Source: Pseudomonadota bacterium
GTDB taxonomy: Bacteria > Pseudomonadota > Gammaproteobacteria > Steroidobacterales > Steroidobacteraceae
Direction of reading: 5' to 3'
NCBI GenBank assembly: GCA_021787615.1
Contig: JAJYLP010000009.1
Location: forward strand, 1-57,990
DNA: 57,990 nt
In this document: one piece after another, positions 39,530 through 48,268 of the stretch
How the letters are laid out: every line of letters begins with the position of its first letter
Position numbering within the stretch: position 1 is the stretch's first letter
The notes under the pieces: generated by a model
Told to the model about the DNA's origin: nothing
Seen by the model: only the letters and a program-made list of their open reading frames with translations
Database searches by the model: none
Position numbers and translations under genes: made by a program

Positions 39530-40164
39530 TCGGCAACCTCGAATATGCGCACGATCTTGCCCCACTGGCGCGTCTTGAGCGTCACTTCGACGGCGAGCGG
39601 GCGCATGCGGTAGTAACTGTCGAGGCTCGCCTCGGCGCCGGCCACCGGTGGCGGCCACTGGCTGATCCATTGCCGATCGAGGTTCAGGTAGCGCAGCTGC
39701 ACGCCGCGCAGGTGCTTCAGCAGATTGCGCTGGACGGGCGGGTCCGAGAGCGTCGGGTCGAGCACGTTCCAGTGCTCGCGGATCAGCGTGCCGTGTTTGA
39801 ATTCGTAGGCGACCCGCTCGAGCTCGGGGCGCTGCAGCCCGAGCGGGTTGCTCCAGCCGTCGCGCGTCAGCAGCGCGAGCGGCTCGGTGCTGGGGCTGCC
39901 CATCAGCGCAGGCTGCCAGCCCTGGCCGCTCGGGGAGCGGACCGGGCGCGGGGCGAGCTGCACGAAGTCCTGCTCCATGATGCGCAGCGCCATCTGCAGC
40001 GCGAGCAGCTGGCGCTGGTCCTGGCGGATCGCCCGGCGCGCATGCAGCGACTGCATGATCACCCCGTAGCCGATGGCGAACATGATCGCGGCGATGAAGA
40101 TCGCCACCAGCAGCTCGATCAGGGTGAAGCCGCGCAGCGCGCGGCGCGCCGAGCGCGCGCTCAT
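39526..40164 (-). CDS. gspJ: Type II secretion system minor pseudopilin J
   Basis: 212-residue minor pseudopilin with prepilin motif RGFTLIELLVAIFIAAIMFA, cleaved between Gly and Phe, and Glu5 present. RIMEQDFVQLAPRPVR and VAYEFKHGTLIREHWNVLD are typical of GspJ. The ATG at 40164 (MSARSARRALRGFTLIE) overlaps the gspI stop by 4 bases. It forms the tip complex with GspI and GspK in other systems. Confidence 0.9.
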   Translation of the reverse strand: MSARSARRALRGFTLIELLVAIFIAAIMFAIGYGVIMQSLHARRAIRQDQRQLLALQMALRIMEQDFVQLAPRPVRSPSGQGWQPALMGSPSTEPLALLTRDGWSNPLGLQRPELERVAYEFKHGTLIREHWNVLDPTLSDPPVQRNLLKHLRGVQLRYLNLDRQWISQWPPPVAGAEASLDSYYRMRPLAVEVTLKTRQWGKIVRIFEVAE

Positions 40165-40649
40165 GGCAGGGCCATCGGCTGTGCGAGCGGGGAGGGCGCA
40201 GCGCCCGGCGCGGCGCCGTTCGGCATGCCGGCGATCGGGCCCGAGATCCACTGTGGGGTCAGCGGGTTCGGCGGCGCAATCGCCCGGCCCATGTAGCCGG
40301 TGACCGTCGCGTACCACTCGTGCGCGTGCCCGTCCTGCACCGGGCGCGTGCTCACCACGATGCGCCGCACACCCGGTATCGGAGTGTCAACGACCTTCTG
40401 CCGCCACCGCCATTTGCGCTTGGCGAACTCGACCTTGCCGGTGCTGGTGCCCACGCGCGGGAACAGGCCCGAGAGGCGCGCGCGCTCGACCTGGTTCAGG
40501 GCGACCCATTCGGCGAAGGTCTTGCGCCGCAGGTAGAGCGTCGCCCGGGCCGAGGAGGTGAGCGCCTCGAGCACGGCGGTCATGCCGATCGTCACGATGG
40601 CGAGCGCCACCAGCACCTCGATGAGCGTAAAGCCGCGCGCAGGTCTCAT
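40161..40649 (-). CDS. gspI: Type II secretion system minor pseudopilin I
   Basis: 162-residue minor pseudopilin: MRPARGFTLIEVLVALAIVT, cleavage after Gly6, Glu5 of the mature protein present, followed by a basic linker (YLRRKTFAEWVALNQVERAR) and RRIVVSTRPVQDGHAHEW. The C-terminal Pro/Ala-rich tail (PNGAAPGAAPSPLAQPM) is longer than in many GspI. The ATG at 40649 overlaps the gspH stop by 4 bases. Confidence 0.88.
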   Translation of the reverse strand: MRPARGFTLIEVLVALAIVTIGMTAVLEALTSSARATLYLRRKTFAEWVALNQVERARLSGLFPRVGTSTGKVEFAKRKWRWRQKVVDTPIPGVRRIVVSTRPVQDGHAHEWYATVTGYMGRAIAPPNPLTPQWISGPIAGMPNGAAPGAAPSPLAQPMALP

Positions 40650-41197
40650 GGCTTGTGCGCCTGGCCGAGGCGCTGCTCGACGATGCGCCCGTCGCGGTTG
40701 GGTTTGATGAGGAAGCCCTCGTGCGTGCGCGGGCGCTCGAGGGTCACCTCGAAGGAGGACAGGTCGCCGCTCGAGTACAGCACCACCTGCGGCGCAAGCG
40801 CGCCGGGGGCGCTCTGCGGGCCCGCGCGCAGCTTGACCTTGCGTCCATCGACGAGCACCGTCAGGTGCAGCCCCGGGGGCAGGCGCCGCGACCGCAGCGC
40901 CGTGTCCCGGGTGGCTTTGCGCCACGCGTTGCGCTGCTCGGAGAACACCGCGAACTGATAGCCGCGCGCATCGAAGACGATGCCGTAGTCACGCGTCTCG
41001 AGCTCAGCCTGGTCGCGCGCATAGCGCATCAGCGACACCAGACGGCGCGAGGCCGTCGTCAGCGCGGGGTCGTGACCGCTCAGATTGAGCGACAGCAGCA
41101 CCCCGGCGGTGACGATGCCGATGATCGCCAGCACCACCAGCATCTCGAGCAGCGTGAAGCCGTGCGCGGCTCGCCGCGGGCGTTGCGGCGCGTTCAT
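40646..41197 (-). CDS. gspH: Type II secretion system minor pseudopilin H
   Basis: 183-residue minor pseudopilin with prepilin motif HGFTLLEMLVVLAIIGIVTA, cleavage after Gly, Glu5 present. The globular part has RLVSLMRYARDQAELETRDY and GIVFDARGYQFAVFSEQ. Its start codon falls inside a tandem 14-base repeat that duplicates the ATG, described separately. It follows gspG by 24 bases. Confidence 0.87.
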   Translation of the reverse strand: MNAPQRPRRAAHGFTLLEMLVVLAIIGIVTAGVLLSLNLSGHDPALTTASRRLVSLMRYARDQAELETRDYGIVFDARGYQFAVFSEQRNAWRKATRDTALRSRRLPPGLHLTVLVDGRKVKLRAGPQSAPGALAPQVVLYSSGDLSSFEVTLERPRTHEGFLIKPNRDGRIVEQRLGQAHKP

Positions 41198-41220
41198 CGC
41201 GGCAAGTTCATCGCGGCAAG
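41193..41220. repeat. Tandem 14-base repeat at the gspG-gspH junction
   Basis: The unit TTCATCGCGGCAAG occurs twice without a gap (41193-41206, 41207-41220). On the gspH strand each copy contains an ATG. The upstream ATG opens a five-codon frame (MNLPR, then TGA) whose stop overlaps the true gspH start. Confidence 0.85.
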
Positions 41221-41221
41221 A

Positions 41222-41701
41222 TCAATTGGCGTTGCCGAGATTCCAGTTCGCGATCTCGGCATTGCTGCCGGTGCCGCCCGGCCGGTCGCTGGGGCCGAGG
41301 GTGTAGAGGTTGTAGGCCAGCCCGTGCGTGCCGGGATACTGGTAATGGTACGGGTGACCCCAGGGGTCCCTGACCAGCCGCTGCACGTACGGACCGTGCC
41401 AGTTGGTGAGCGAGGGGTCATTCGGACGCTTGACCAGCGCCTTGAGGCCCTCCTGCGTGGTCGGATAGACCGAATTGTCCAGCCGGTACTCGGTGAGGGC
41501 CGTCTCGAGGCTCTGAATGTCCTCCTTGGCCTTGGCCACGCGCGCCTCGTCGACCTTGTTGACCACCTCCGGGACGATCACCGCGGCCAGCAGGCCGATG
41601 ATCACCACCACCACCATGATCTCGATTAGGGTGAAGCCGCGCGCACGGCCGGCGCGCGCCGCGCCCAGCCGCGCGTGCAGACGCTCGATTCGCTGTGTCA
41701 T
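41222..41701 (-). CDS. gspG: Type II secretion system major pseudopilin G
   Basis: 159-residue major pseudopilin. RGFTLIEIMVVVVIIGLLAA is the prepilin cleavage region with Glu5, then VPEVVNKVDEARVAKAKEDI and the conserved GspG core LETALTEYRLDNSVYPTTQE, GLKALVKRP, WGHPYHYQYPGTHG, with a closing SNAEIANWNLG for calcium-site sequence. It is the first gene of this gsp block, divergent from fabD. gspE and gspF, which usually precede gspG, are absent here. Confidence 0.93.
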   Translation of the reverse strand: MTQRIERLHARLGAARAGRARGFTLIEIMVVVVIIGLLAAVIVPEVVNKVDEARVAKAKEDIQSLETALTEYRLDNSVYPTTQEGLKALVKRPNDPSLTNWHGPYVQRLVRDPWGHPYHYQYPGTHGLAYNLYTLGPSDRPGGTGSNAEIANWNLGNAN

Positions 41702-41910
41702 GAATATTCCAGATAGGCTCGCACGCGCCGAAGCGCGCTAGGCAGCGATGATAACAAATGAATACCCGCGCGCTGCGTGAGACCGGCCTAGCTGATTCGA
41801 CCGCCGTGCGCCATGGCGGTTCCGACCGGTCACGGCCCGGCCCGAGCTGCGGCGGGCGCGCATCCGGCACGGTATACTCGCCGCGCTTTGAGGTCACTCA
41901 GGATCGGGGC
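41702..41910. promoter_or_regulatory. Divergent gspG / fabD promoter region
   Basis: About 210 bases with outward-facing candidates: TATCAT (41748-41753, minus strand) as a -10 for gspG, and TATACT (41873-41878, plus strand) as a -10 for fabD, 33 bases before its ATG. Neither has a convincing -35 element. No other structure stands out. Confidence 0.45.
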
Positions 41911-42861
41911 ATGGGGTTTGGATTCGTGTTTCCGGGGCAAGGCTCCCAGTCGGTGGGGATGCTGGCGGATCTGGCCGGCGGGGGGGACGCCGCGCCGCTG
42001 CGGGACACCTTCGCCGAGGCCTCCCAGGCGCTCGGCTATGACCTGTGGGCGCTGGTCTCGGCGGGGCCGCCGCAGCGGCTGAATGCCACCGAGTGCACCC
42101 AGCCGGCGATGCTCGCCGCCGGGCTCGCCCTGTGGCGCGTGTGGCGCGCGCGCGGTGGCCCCGAGCCCGAGGTCGTCAGCGGGCACAGCCTCGGGGAGTT
42201 CACGGCGCTCGTGGCTGCCGGTGCGCTCGAGTTCGCCGAGGCGATCGCACTGGTGCGCGCGCGCGGGCAGTTCATGCAGGAAGCCGTGCCGCTCGGCAGC
42301 GGCGCGATGGCGGCCATTCTCGGTCTGGAGGATGCGGCGGTGATCGAAGCCTGCCGAGAGGCGGCCGCGGGCCAGGTGGTCGAGGCGGTCAACTTCAACG
42401 CGCCCGGCCAGGTGGTCATCGCCGGGGAGCGCGTGGCGGTGGAGCGCGCCATCGAGGCCGCCAAGGCGCGCGGCGCCAAGCGCGCGGTGGTCCTGCCGGT
42501 GAGCGTTCCCTCGCACAGCAGCCTGATGCGCCCGGCGGCCGAGCGGCTCGCGCAGCAGCTCGCTGCGGTGCGCTGGCAGAGGCCGCGGCTCGCCTTCGTG
42601 AGCGCCGTCGATGCCGCCGAGCATCGCGATCCGGCCGAGCTGCGCGCGCTGCTGGTGCGCCAGCTCGCCAGTCCCGTGCGCTGGACGGACACGGTGCGGG
42701 CGCTGGCCGCGCGCGGACTTGCGCAGATCATCGAGTGCGGCCCGGGCAAGGTGCTGACGGCGCTGAACCGGCGCATCGAGCGCCGGGACGACCTGCAATG
42801 CCTCGCGGTTGAGGACGGCGCCTCGCTCGCAGCGGCGCTCGCGGCCGTCGGCCGCTCATGA
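41911..42861 (+). CDS. fabD: Malonyl-CoA:ACP transacylase
   Basis: Loads malonyl groups onto acyl carrier protein for fatty-acid synthesis. The 316-residue protein has the substrate motif FVFPGQGSQSVGML at the N-terminus, the catalytic-Ser motif VVSGHSLGEFTALVAAG (Ser about residue 92), the malonyl-selective Arg region VRARGQFMQEAVP, catalytic His in PVSVPSHSSLM, and IIECGPGKVLTALNRR. The ATG at 41911 matches the family start. No plsX or fabH precedes it, unlike many gammaproteobacteria. Confidence 0.96.
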   Translation: MGFGFVFPGQGSQSVGMLADLAGGGDAAPLRDTFAEASQALGYDLWALVSAGPPQRLNATECTQPAMLAAGLALWRVWRARGGPEPEVVSGHSLGEFTALVAAGALEFAEAIALVRARGQFMQEAVPLGSGAMAAILGLEDAAVIEACREAAAGQVVEAVNFNAPGQVVIAGERVAVERAIEAAKARGAKRAVVLPVSVPSHSSLMRPAAERLAQQLAAVRWQRPRLAFVSAVDAAEHRDPAELRALLVRQLASPVRWTDTVRALAARGLAQIIECGPGKVLTALNRRIERRDDLQCLAVEDGASLAAALAAVGRS

Positions 42862-42887
42862 CAGCGATCCGACCGGGGACCGTCTCG

Positions 42888-43628
42888 ATGCTCGAGAACG
42901 ACGTTGCGCTCATCACCGGTGCCTCGCGCGGCATCGGCCGGGAAATCGCCCTGACGCTCGGCCGCGCGGGCGCGCGGGTGATCGGCACGGCCACCACCGC
43001 CGAGGGCGCCGAGCGCATCGGCGCGGCGCTCGCCGAGACCGGCTGCAGCGGACGCGGCGCGGTGCTCGATGTGGCCGACCCCGCCTCGATCGAGGGGCTG
43101 TTCGCGGGGCTCGAGGCCGCCGGCGAGATGCCGACCGTCCTCATCAACAATGCGGCCGTGACGCGCGATGCGCTGCTGGTGCGCATGAAGCCCGAGGACT
43201 GGGATCAGGTGATCGCCACCAATCTCACCTCGGTGTACCGGCTGAGCAAGGCCTGTCTGCGCCGCATGATGAAGGAGCGGCGCGGGCGGATCGTGAATCT
43301 CACCTCGGTGGTGGGGCTGACCGGCAACGCGGGGCAGACCAATTATGCGGCGGCCAAGGCCGGCCTCATCGGCTTCACCAAATCGCTCGCCAAGGAGGTC
43401 GCCTCCCGCGGCATCACGGTCAATGCCGTCGCCCCGGGGTTCATCGACACCGACATGACCCGCTCGCTCGGGCAGGAGCAGCGCACGGCGCTGCTGGCGC
43501 AGATTCCGGCCGCGCGGCTCGGGGATGCGGCGGAGGTGGCCGCCGCGGTGCTCTTTCTCGTCTCGCCGCAGGCCGGCTACATTACCGGCGAAACGCTGCA
43601 CGTCAATGGCGGGATGTACATGCCCTGA
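42888..43628 (+). CDS. fabG: 3-oxoacyl-ACP reductase
   Basis: NADPH-dependent short-chain dehydrogenase that reduces 3-oxoacyl-ACP. It has the cofactor motif ALITGASRGIGREIA, NNAAVTRDALLVRM, catalytic NLTSVVGLTGNAGQTNYAAAKAG (Ser, Tyr, Lys), NAVAPGFIDTDMT, and the C-terminal GYITGETLHVNGGMYM. The ATG at 42888 gives the usual FabG N-terminus, 246 residues, with GGGGA upstream. An ATG at 42858 overlapping fabD would add ten residues and cannot be excluded. Confidence 0.95.
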   Translation: MLENDVALITGASRGIGREIALTLGRAGARVIGTATTAEGAERIGAALAETGCSGRGAVLDVADPASIEGLFAGLEAAGEMPTVLINNAAVTRDALLVRMKPEDWDQVIATNLTSVYRLSKACLRRMMKERRGRIVNLTSVVGLTGNAGQTNYAAAKAGLIGFTKSLAKEVASRGITVNAVAPGFIDTDMTRSLGQEQRTALLAQIPAARLGDAAEVAAAVLFLVSPQAGYITGETLHVNGGMYMP

Positions 43629-43718
43629 GGCTCGCCGCATGCGTCCACCCGAGTTTCGCTTGATAAATCAACCACTCACAGACCTCAACGGCGAGTGGCG
43701 GCCGGTGGGGTGTTCCCC

Positions 43719-43724
43719 TAAAAT
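43719..43724 (+). promoter_or_regulatory. Candidate -10 element for acpP
   Basis: TAAAAT lies about 76 bases before the acpP ATG in the 171-base fabG-acpP gap. A -35 partner 17-18 bases upstream is not clear. A private promoter for the highly expressed acpP gene is common in proteobacteria. Confidence 0.35.
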
Positions 43725-43799
43725 ACCGCGCCCCCGACGCGCCTCACGGCGGGCGGGGATTCGCAAGTCCATTCACCCAGACATAAGGACCCATTTCTA

Positions 43800-44042
43800 A
43801 TGAGCACAGTTGAGCAGCAGGTCAAAGCCATTGTGGCCGAGCAACTGGGGGTCAAGCAGGAGCAAGTGACCAACGACGCCTCCTTCGTCGATGACCTCGG
43901 TGCCGATTCGCTCGACACCGTCGAGCTGGTCATGGCGCTCGAGGAAGAGTTCGAGATCGAGATTCCCGACGAGGACGCCGAGAAGATCACCACGGTCCAG
44001 CAGGCGATCGATTACATCAACGAGCGGCGCACCAAGGCCTGA
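43800..44042 (+). CDS. acpP: Acyl carrier protein
   Basis: 80-residue acidic carrier of growing acyl chains. [20 protein letters not shown] carries the Ser that receives 4'-phosphopantetheine (Ser about residue 38). [20 protein letters not shown] completes the four-helix protein. It has its own upstream gap and leads into fabF after 84 bases. Confidence 0.98.
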   Translation: MSTVEQQVKAIVAEQLGVKQEQVTNDASFVDDLGADSLDTVELVMALEEEFEIEIPDEDAEKITTVQQAIDYINERRTKA

Positions 44043-44059
44043 GCGGCCGCGGCCGGCTG

Positions 44060-44082
44060 CACCCCGTCGGCGCGGCGGGGTG
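44060..44082 (+). terminator. GC hairpin between acpP and fabF
   Basis: CACCCCG (44060-44066) and CGGGGTG (44076-44082) form a 7-base stem with a 9-base loop. No T-run follows, so it is more likely an mRNA processing/stability hairpin or a partial attenuator that lets acpP mRNA exceed fabF mRNA than a full terminator. Confidence 0.4.
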
Positions 44083-44126
44083 GCTGGGCGATTGAACGCT
44101 TCAACTTGAGCCGAGACGGGTAGAGT

Positions 44127-45374
44127 GTGAGCAAACGTCGAGTCGTGGTGACGGGACTGGGCATCATCTCGCCCGTGGGCAGCGCGGTCGAGAAGGCATG
44201 GAAGAGCATCCTCGCGGGTGAGAGCGGCATCGGGCCGGTGCAGCGCTTCGACGTGTCGGCTTTCCCGGTGCGCTTCGCCGGCGAGGTGCGCGATCTGGAT
44301 CTGGACTATTACTTCGACGCCAAGGAACTGCGGCGCATGGACGATTTCATGCACTACGGCGTCGCCGCCGGTGTGCAGGCGGTCGCGGACTCGGGGATCG
44401 ACTTCAGCAAGCTCGACGCCACGCGCTGCGGGGCGGTGTGCGGGGCCGGTATCGGCGGCCTCGGCACGATCGAGCGGGAGTTTGCCGAGTACGTCAAGAC
44501 CAGCAACCCGCGCAAGATCTCCCCGTTCTTCGTCCCGGCAAGCATCATCAACATGATCTCCGGGCATCTGTCGATCCGCTTCGGCCTGAAGGGGCCGAAC
44601 CTGGGAGTGGTCACCGCGTGCACCACGTCGACGCATGCGATCGGGCTTGCCATGCGCACCATCCAGTACGGTGATGCGGATGTGCTGATCGCCGGCGGCG
44701 GAGAGATGGCCACCACGGTGTGCGGACTGGCGAGCTTCGCGCAGGCCAAGGCGCTCTCCCGGCGCAACGAGGACCCGCAGCGGGCAAGCCGTCCGTGGGA
44801 CCGGGACCGCGATGGGTTCGTGCTGGGTGACGGCGGTGGCGCGGTGATCCTCGAGGAGCTCGAGCACGCGCGCGCGCGCGGCGCGCACATCTACGCCGAG
44901 ATCGTCGGCTTCGGTATGAGCGGGGATGCATACCACATCACCCTGCCGCCCGAAGACGGCGAAGGCGCCCGGCTCGCAATGGTCAACGCGCTGAAGGACG
45001 CGGCGCTGAACCCCAGCGATGTCCAGTACATCAACGCGCATGCCACCTCGACGGTAGCGGGCGACAAGGCCGAGACCGTCGCGATCAAACGCGCCTTCGG
45101 CGAGCATGCCTACCGCCTCGCGGTGAGCTCGACGAAGTCGATGACCGGGCATCTGCTCGGGGCAGCCGGTGTGGTCGAGGCGATCTTCTGCATTCTGGCG
45201 ATCCGCGATCAGGTGGCCCCGCCGACCATCAACTACGAGACTCCCGACCCCGAGTGCGACCTGGACTTCGTGCCGAACACCGCCCGCGCGATGCCCATCG
45301 AAATCGCGTTGTCGAATTCCTTCGGCTTCGGCGGCACCAACGGTTCGGTCATCTTCAAGCGCTTCGCCGGCTGA
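44127..45374 (+). CDS. fabF: 3-oxoacyl-ACP synthase II
   Basis: Elongating condensing enzyme of fatty-acid synthesis. The 415-residue protein starts with GTG ([18 protein letters not shown]). The catalytic triad is visible: Cys in [17 protein letters not shown], His in [16 protein letters not shown] and His in [18 protein letters not shown]. The C-terminus [16 protein letters not shown] is typical. It follows acpP in the usual order. Confidence 0.97.
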   Translation: MSKRRVVVTGLGIISPVGSAVEKAWKSILAGESGIGPVQRFDVSAFPVRFAGEVRDLDLDYYFDAKELRRMDDFMHYGVAAGVQAVADSGIDFSKLDATRCGAVCGAGIGGLGTIEREFAEYVKTSNPRKISPFFVPASIINMISGHLSIRFGLKGPNLGVVTACTTSTHAIGLAMRTIQYGDADVLIAGGGEMATTVCGLASFAQAKALSRRNEDPQRASRPWDRDRDGFVLGDGGGAVILEELEHARARGAHIYAEIVGFGMSGDAYHITLPPEDGEGARLAMVNALKDAALNPSDVQYINAHATSTVAGDKAETVAIKRAFGEHAYRLAVSSTKSMTGHLLGAAGVVEAIFCILAIRDQVAPPTINYETPDPECDLDFVPNTARAMPIEIALSNSFGFGGTNGSVIFKRFAG

Positions 45375-45553
45375 GGCGCACGGCGCGCCGCCGGCGCGCT
45401 GATGTGTCATGATCAGGCCAACCGCCGCCCGCGCGGCGCTCCTGGTTTTGAGCGCTTGGACATGGCCCGGCGGCACGGGAGAGCTGATGTCCGTTGAGCT
45501 GATTCGTGAGCGTTCGCCGCATCATGCGGCCCTGTGCGCCGGGGCAGACGGCA

Positions 45554-46621
45554 ATGGGTAAATCCGCGCCGCCGCGGCGGCGCCTGCGCATCCTCGTGGC
45601 GCTGCTCGTGCTGCTGGTGCTCATCGCCGGCGGCGCGTTTGCGCTGCTGTCGTACAACTACGAGGCGCCAGGCCCGGCGCCGCGCACTGTGCGCGTGCAG
45701 GTCAAAGCCGGCGACACGCTGCACGCGGTGTTCAATCGACTGCGCGCCCTCGGCGCGCTGTCCCAGCCGCGCGCGGTGGAGCTGTATCTGCGCCTCACCG
45801 GCGTCGCGCCGCGCATGGAGATCGGCGTCTACGACATTCCGGCGTACTCGAGCCCGGCGCAGATCGTGCGCATGTTCCAGGAGGGGCGGGTGGTCCTCGA
45901 TAAGCTCACCGTCGTCGAAGGGACGACCTTCGGGCAGTTTCTCGCCGAGCTCGATGCCGATCCGGACATCGTGCCGAGCCTGCGCGGCAAGAGTGATGCG
46001 GCCGTCATGGCCGCGCTCGGGCACCCGGGGCAGAAGCCCGAGGGCCGGTTTTTCCCCGACACCTACAGCTTCTCCCCCGGCACCACCGATCTGACCATCC
46101 TGCGCATGGCCTACGGCCAGATGAGCGCCGAGCTCGCCAAGGTGTGGCATGAGCGCCGCCGGGGCTTGCCGCTCGCGAACGCCTACCAGGCGCTGATTCT
46201 CGCCTCGATGATCGAGAAGGAAACGGGTGTCGCCGACGAGCGAGCGCGCATCGCCGGGGTATTCGTCAACCGCCTGCGCCGCAACATGCCCCTGCAGTCC
46301 GATCCGACCGTCATCTATGCCCTCGGCGATCGCTACCACGGGCAGCTGTTCGCGCGCGACCTGGCCGTGAAATCCCCCTACAACACCTACCTGCACACGG
46401 GCCTTCCGCCGACGCCGATCTGCCTGCCGGGGCTCGCCTCGCTGCGTGCGGCGGTGCGGCCGGACAAGACGCGCGACCTGTACTTCGTCGCCACCGGCAA
46501 GGGCGGCCATCACTTCTCGCGCACGCTCGCCGAGCACGACGTGCAGCTGCGCAAGTACATCCGTCAGCTGCGCAAAGACCGTCTCGCCGAGCGCTCGCCC
46601 GCGGCGGGCCCGACACCGTGA
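45554..46621 (+). CDS. mltG: Endolytic murein transglycosylase
   Basis: Inner-membrane lytic transglycosylase (YceG family) thought to end glycan polymerisation. The 355-residue protein has an N-terminal membrane helix (RILVALLVLLVLIAGGAFAL), a LysM-like part (VQVKAGDTLHAVFNRLRALG), and the catalytic domain: VVEGTTFGQFLAEL, GRFFPDTYSFSPGTTD, the active-site Glu in ILASMIEKETGVADERAR, GVFVNRLRRNMPLQSDPTVI, YNTYLHTGLPPTPICLPG. It follows fabF after 179 bases and overlaps tmk by 4 bases. No pabC lies between, unlike E. coli. Confidence 0.94.
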   Translation: MGKSAPPRRRLRILVALLVLLVLIAGGAFALLSYNYEAPGPAPRTVRVQVKAGDTLHAVFNRLRALGALSQPRAVELYLRLTGVAPRMEIGVYDIPAYSSPAQIVRMFQEGRVVLDKLTVVEGTTFGQFLAELDADPDIVPSLRGKSDAAVMAALGHPGQKPEGRFFPDTYSFSPGTTDLTILRMAYGQMSAELAKVWHERRRGLPLANAYQALILASMIEKETGVADERARIAGVFVNRLRRNMPLQSDPTVIYALGDRYHGQLFARDLAVKSPYNTYLHTGLPPTPICLPGLASLRAAVRPDKTRDLYFVATGKGGHHFSRTLAEHDVQLRKYIRQLRKDRLAERSPAAGPTP

Positions 46622-47262
46622 GCCGCGACGCATTCATCACCCTGGAGGGGATCGAGGGGGCGGGAAAGTCCACCGTGGCGCTGTGGCTGTGCACATGGCT
46701 GCGCTCGCGGGGACTCACCGTGCGCCAGACCCGCGAGCCCGGCGGCACGGCGCTTGCCGAGCGGGTGCGGCGGATCGTGCTCGAGCGCGGCAGCGAGCGT
46801 GTTTCGGCCGAAGCCGAGACCCTGCTGATGTTTGCCGCGCGCGCCATTCATCTGGACAATCTGGTGCGCCCGGCGCTCGCCGCGGGCGAGTGGGTGGTGA
46901 GCGACCGCTTCACCGACGCCACGCGCGCTTATCAGGGCGGGGGCCGCGGCGTCGATGCCGCATGGATCGATGCGTTGGCCGCCCGCGTGCACGGTGACCT
47001 GACCCCGATGTGCACGCTGCTGCTCGACTTGCCCGTTCGGCTCGGGCTGTCGCGCGCGCGCGCGCGGCGGGGCGAGGCGGACCGCTTCGAAGCTGAGACC
47101 GAGGCGTTCTTCGAGCGGGTCCGCGCCGAATATCTGGCGCTCGCGCGGCGCGAGCCGCAGCGCATTCGCCTCATCGATGCCGCCGCGCCCGTGGCGGCGG
47201 TTCAGCAGCAGGTCGCCGCCGCGCTGCAACCCTGGCTCACCGCCCCGGGGGCGCTCTCGTGA
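46618..47262 (+). CDS. tmk: Thymidylate kinase
   Basis: Phosphorylates dTMP to dTDP. 214 residues, GTG start overlapping mltG. It has the P-loop FITLEGIEGAGKSTVA, the DRX-type motif TREPGGTALAERVR, VVSDRFTDATRAYQGGGRGV, and LLLDLPVRLGLSRARARRGE as lid region. Downstream holB overlaps by 4 bases. Confidence 0.96.
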   Translation: MSRDAFITLEGIEGAGKSTVALWLCTWLRSRGLTVRQTREPGGTALAERVRRIVLERGSERVSAEAETLLMFAARAIHLDNLVRPALAAGEWVVSDRFTDATRAYQGGGRGVDAAWIDALAARVHGDLTPMCTLLLDLPVRLGLSRARARRGEADRFEAETEAFFERVRAEYLALARREPQRIRLIDAAAPVAAVQQQVAAALQPWLTAPGALS

Positions 47263-48218
47263 CCCCCTCGTGGCTTGAGCTGCAGATGCAGCGCCTGCGC
47301 AGCGCATTTGCGGCCGGCCGCATGCCGCATGCGCTGCTCATTCACGAAGCGCCGGGCACGGGCGGGGAATGGCTCGCATACTGGAGCGCGCAGCTGGTGC
47401 TGTGCGCGCAGCCGTCGCATGCGCCTTGTGGGCAGTGTCCGGCCTGCCGGCACGTGAGCCAACGGCAACATCCGGACCTGATGCCCGTGACCCCTGCGGC
47501 CGAGTCGGCGCAGATCCGCATCGAGCAGGTGCGCGAGCTCGCGGCGGATCTGGCGCTCACCGCCCACCAGGGCGGGTACAAGGTGGCGGTGATCTGTCCG
47601 GCCGACGGCATGAATCGCTTTGCCGCCAATGCGCTGCTGAAGACGCTGGAGGAGCCGCCGCCGCGGACTCTGCTCGTACTGGTGGCGAGCGTTCCCTCGC
47701 GCCTGCCGGCCACCATTCTCAGCCGCTGCCAGCGGCTGCGCGTGCCGGCCCCGCCGCGGGAGGCGGCCGTGGCATGGCTCGAGGCGACGCGCGGGCCGGC
47801 CGAGTGGGCCCGGGTGCTCGCGGTGCTCGGCGATGCACCGCTGCTGGCCGCGGCGGCCGATCCGACCGCACTGCTGGCAACGGCGGCCGAGATGAGCCAC
47901 GACCTCGAGGCGCTCGCCGGTGGGGGCGGGGATGCGGCGGCAAGCGCCGAGCGCTGGACGCGGGCCGATCTGCCGCTGCGCCTGGCCTGTTTTGAGAATT
48001 GGCTCACGGAACGGATCCGTGCCGGGCTCGTTCCCGGGAACGCGCCGCCGGAAGTGCGCGCCAGCACGCACTCGAGCAGTCCGGGGCCGACTATAAAAGA
48101 GACCTTCGATCTGCTGGACGCGGTGCGGGAGCTGAGGTCATCATTGGACGCGCCGCTCAACCGCAGCGTGGCGCTCGAGGCGCTGCTGCGGCGCCTCTCG
48201 CCGCGCCGCGCCGCCTGA
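47259..48218 (+). CDS. holB: DNA polymerase III subunit delta'
   Basis: Clamp-loader subunit, 319 residues with a GTG start. It has the zinc-binding cysteines CAQPSHAPCGQCPACRHVSQ, the AAA+ core KVAVICPADGMNRFAANALL, KTLEEPPPRTLLVLVAS and ATILSRCQRLRV. The P-loop position reads EAPGTGGEWLA, without a GKS; a non-hydrolysing P-loop is normal for delta'. It sits in the conserved mltG-tmk-holB-pilZ run. Confidence 0.94.
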   Translation: MTPSWLELQMQRLRSAFAAGRMPHALLIHEAPGTGGEWLAYWSAQLVLCAQPSHAPCGQCPACRHVSQRQHPDLMPVTPAAESAQIRIEQVRELAADLALTAHQGGYKVAVICPADGMNRFAANALLKTLEEPPPRTLLVLVASVPSRLPATILSRCQRLRVPAPPREAAVAWLEATRGPAEWARVLAVLGDAPLLAAAADPTALLATAAEMSHDLEALAGGGGDAAASAERWTRADLPLRLACFENWLTERIRAGLVPGNAPPEVRASTHSSSPGPTIKETFDLLDAVRELRSSLDAPLNRSVALEALLRRLSPRRAA

Positions 48219-48268
48219 GGATGATCCGGGCACGCGCGGGGCTAGAGAGCGAAGCTGAGGATGAGAAC

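Noticed and set aside
47340-47400. Loss of the P-loop Lys in holB as a sign of inactivation
   Set aside because: Delta' subunits naturally lack a working ATP site, so the missing GKS is normal.
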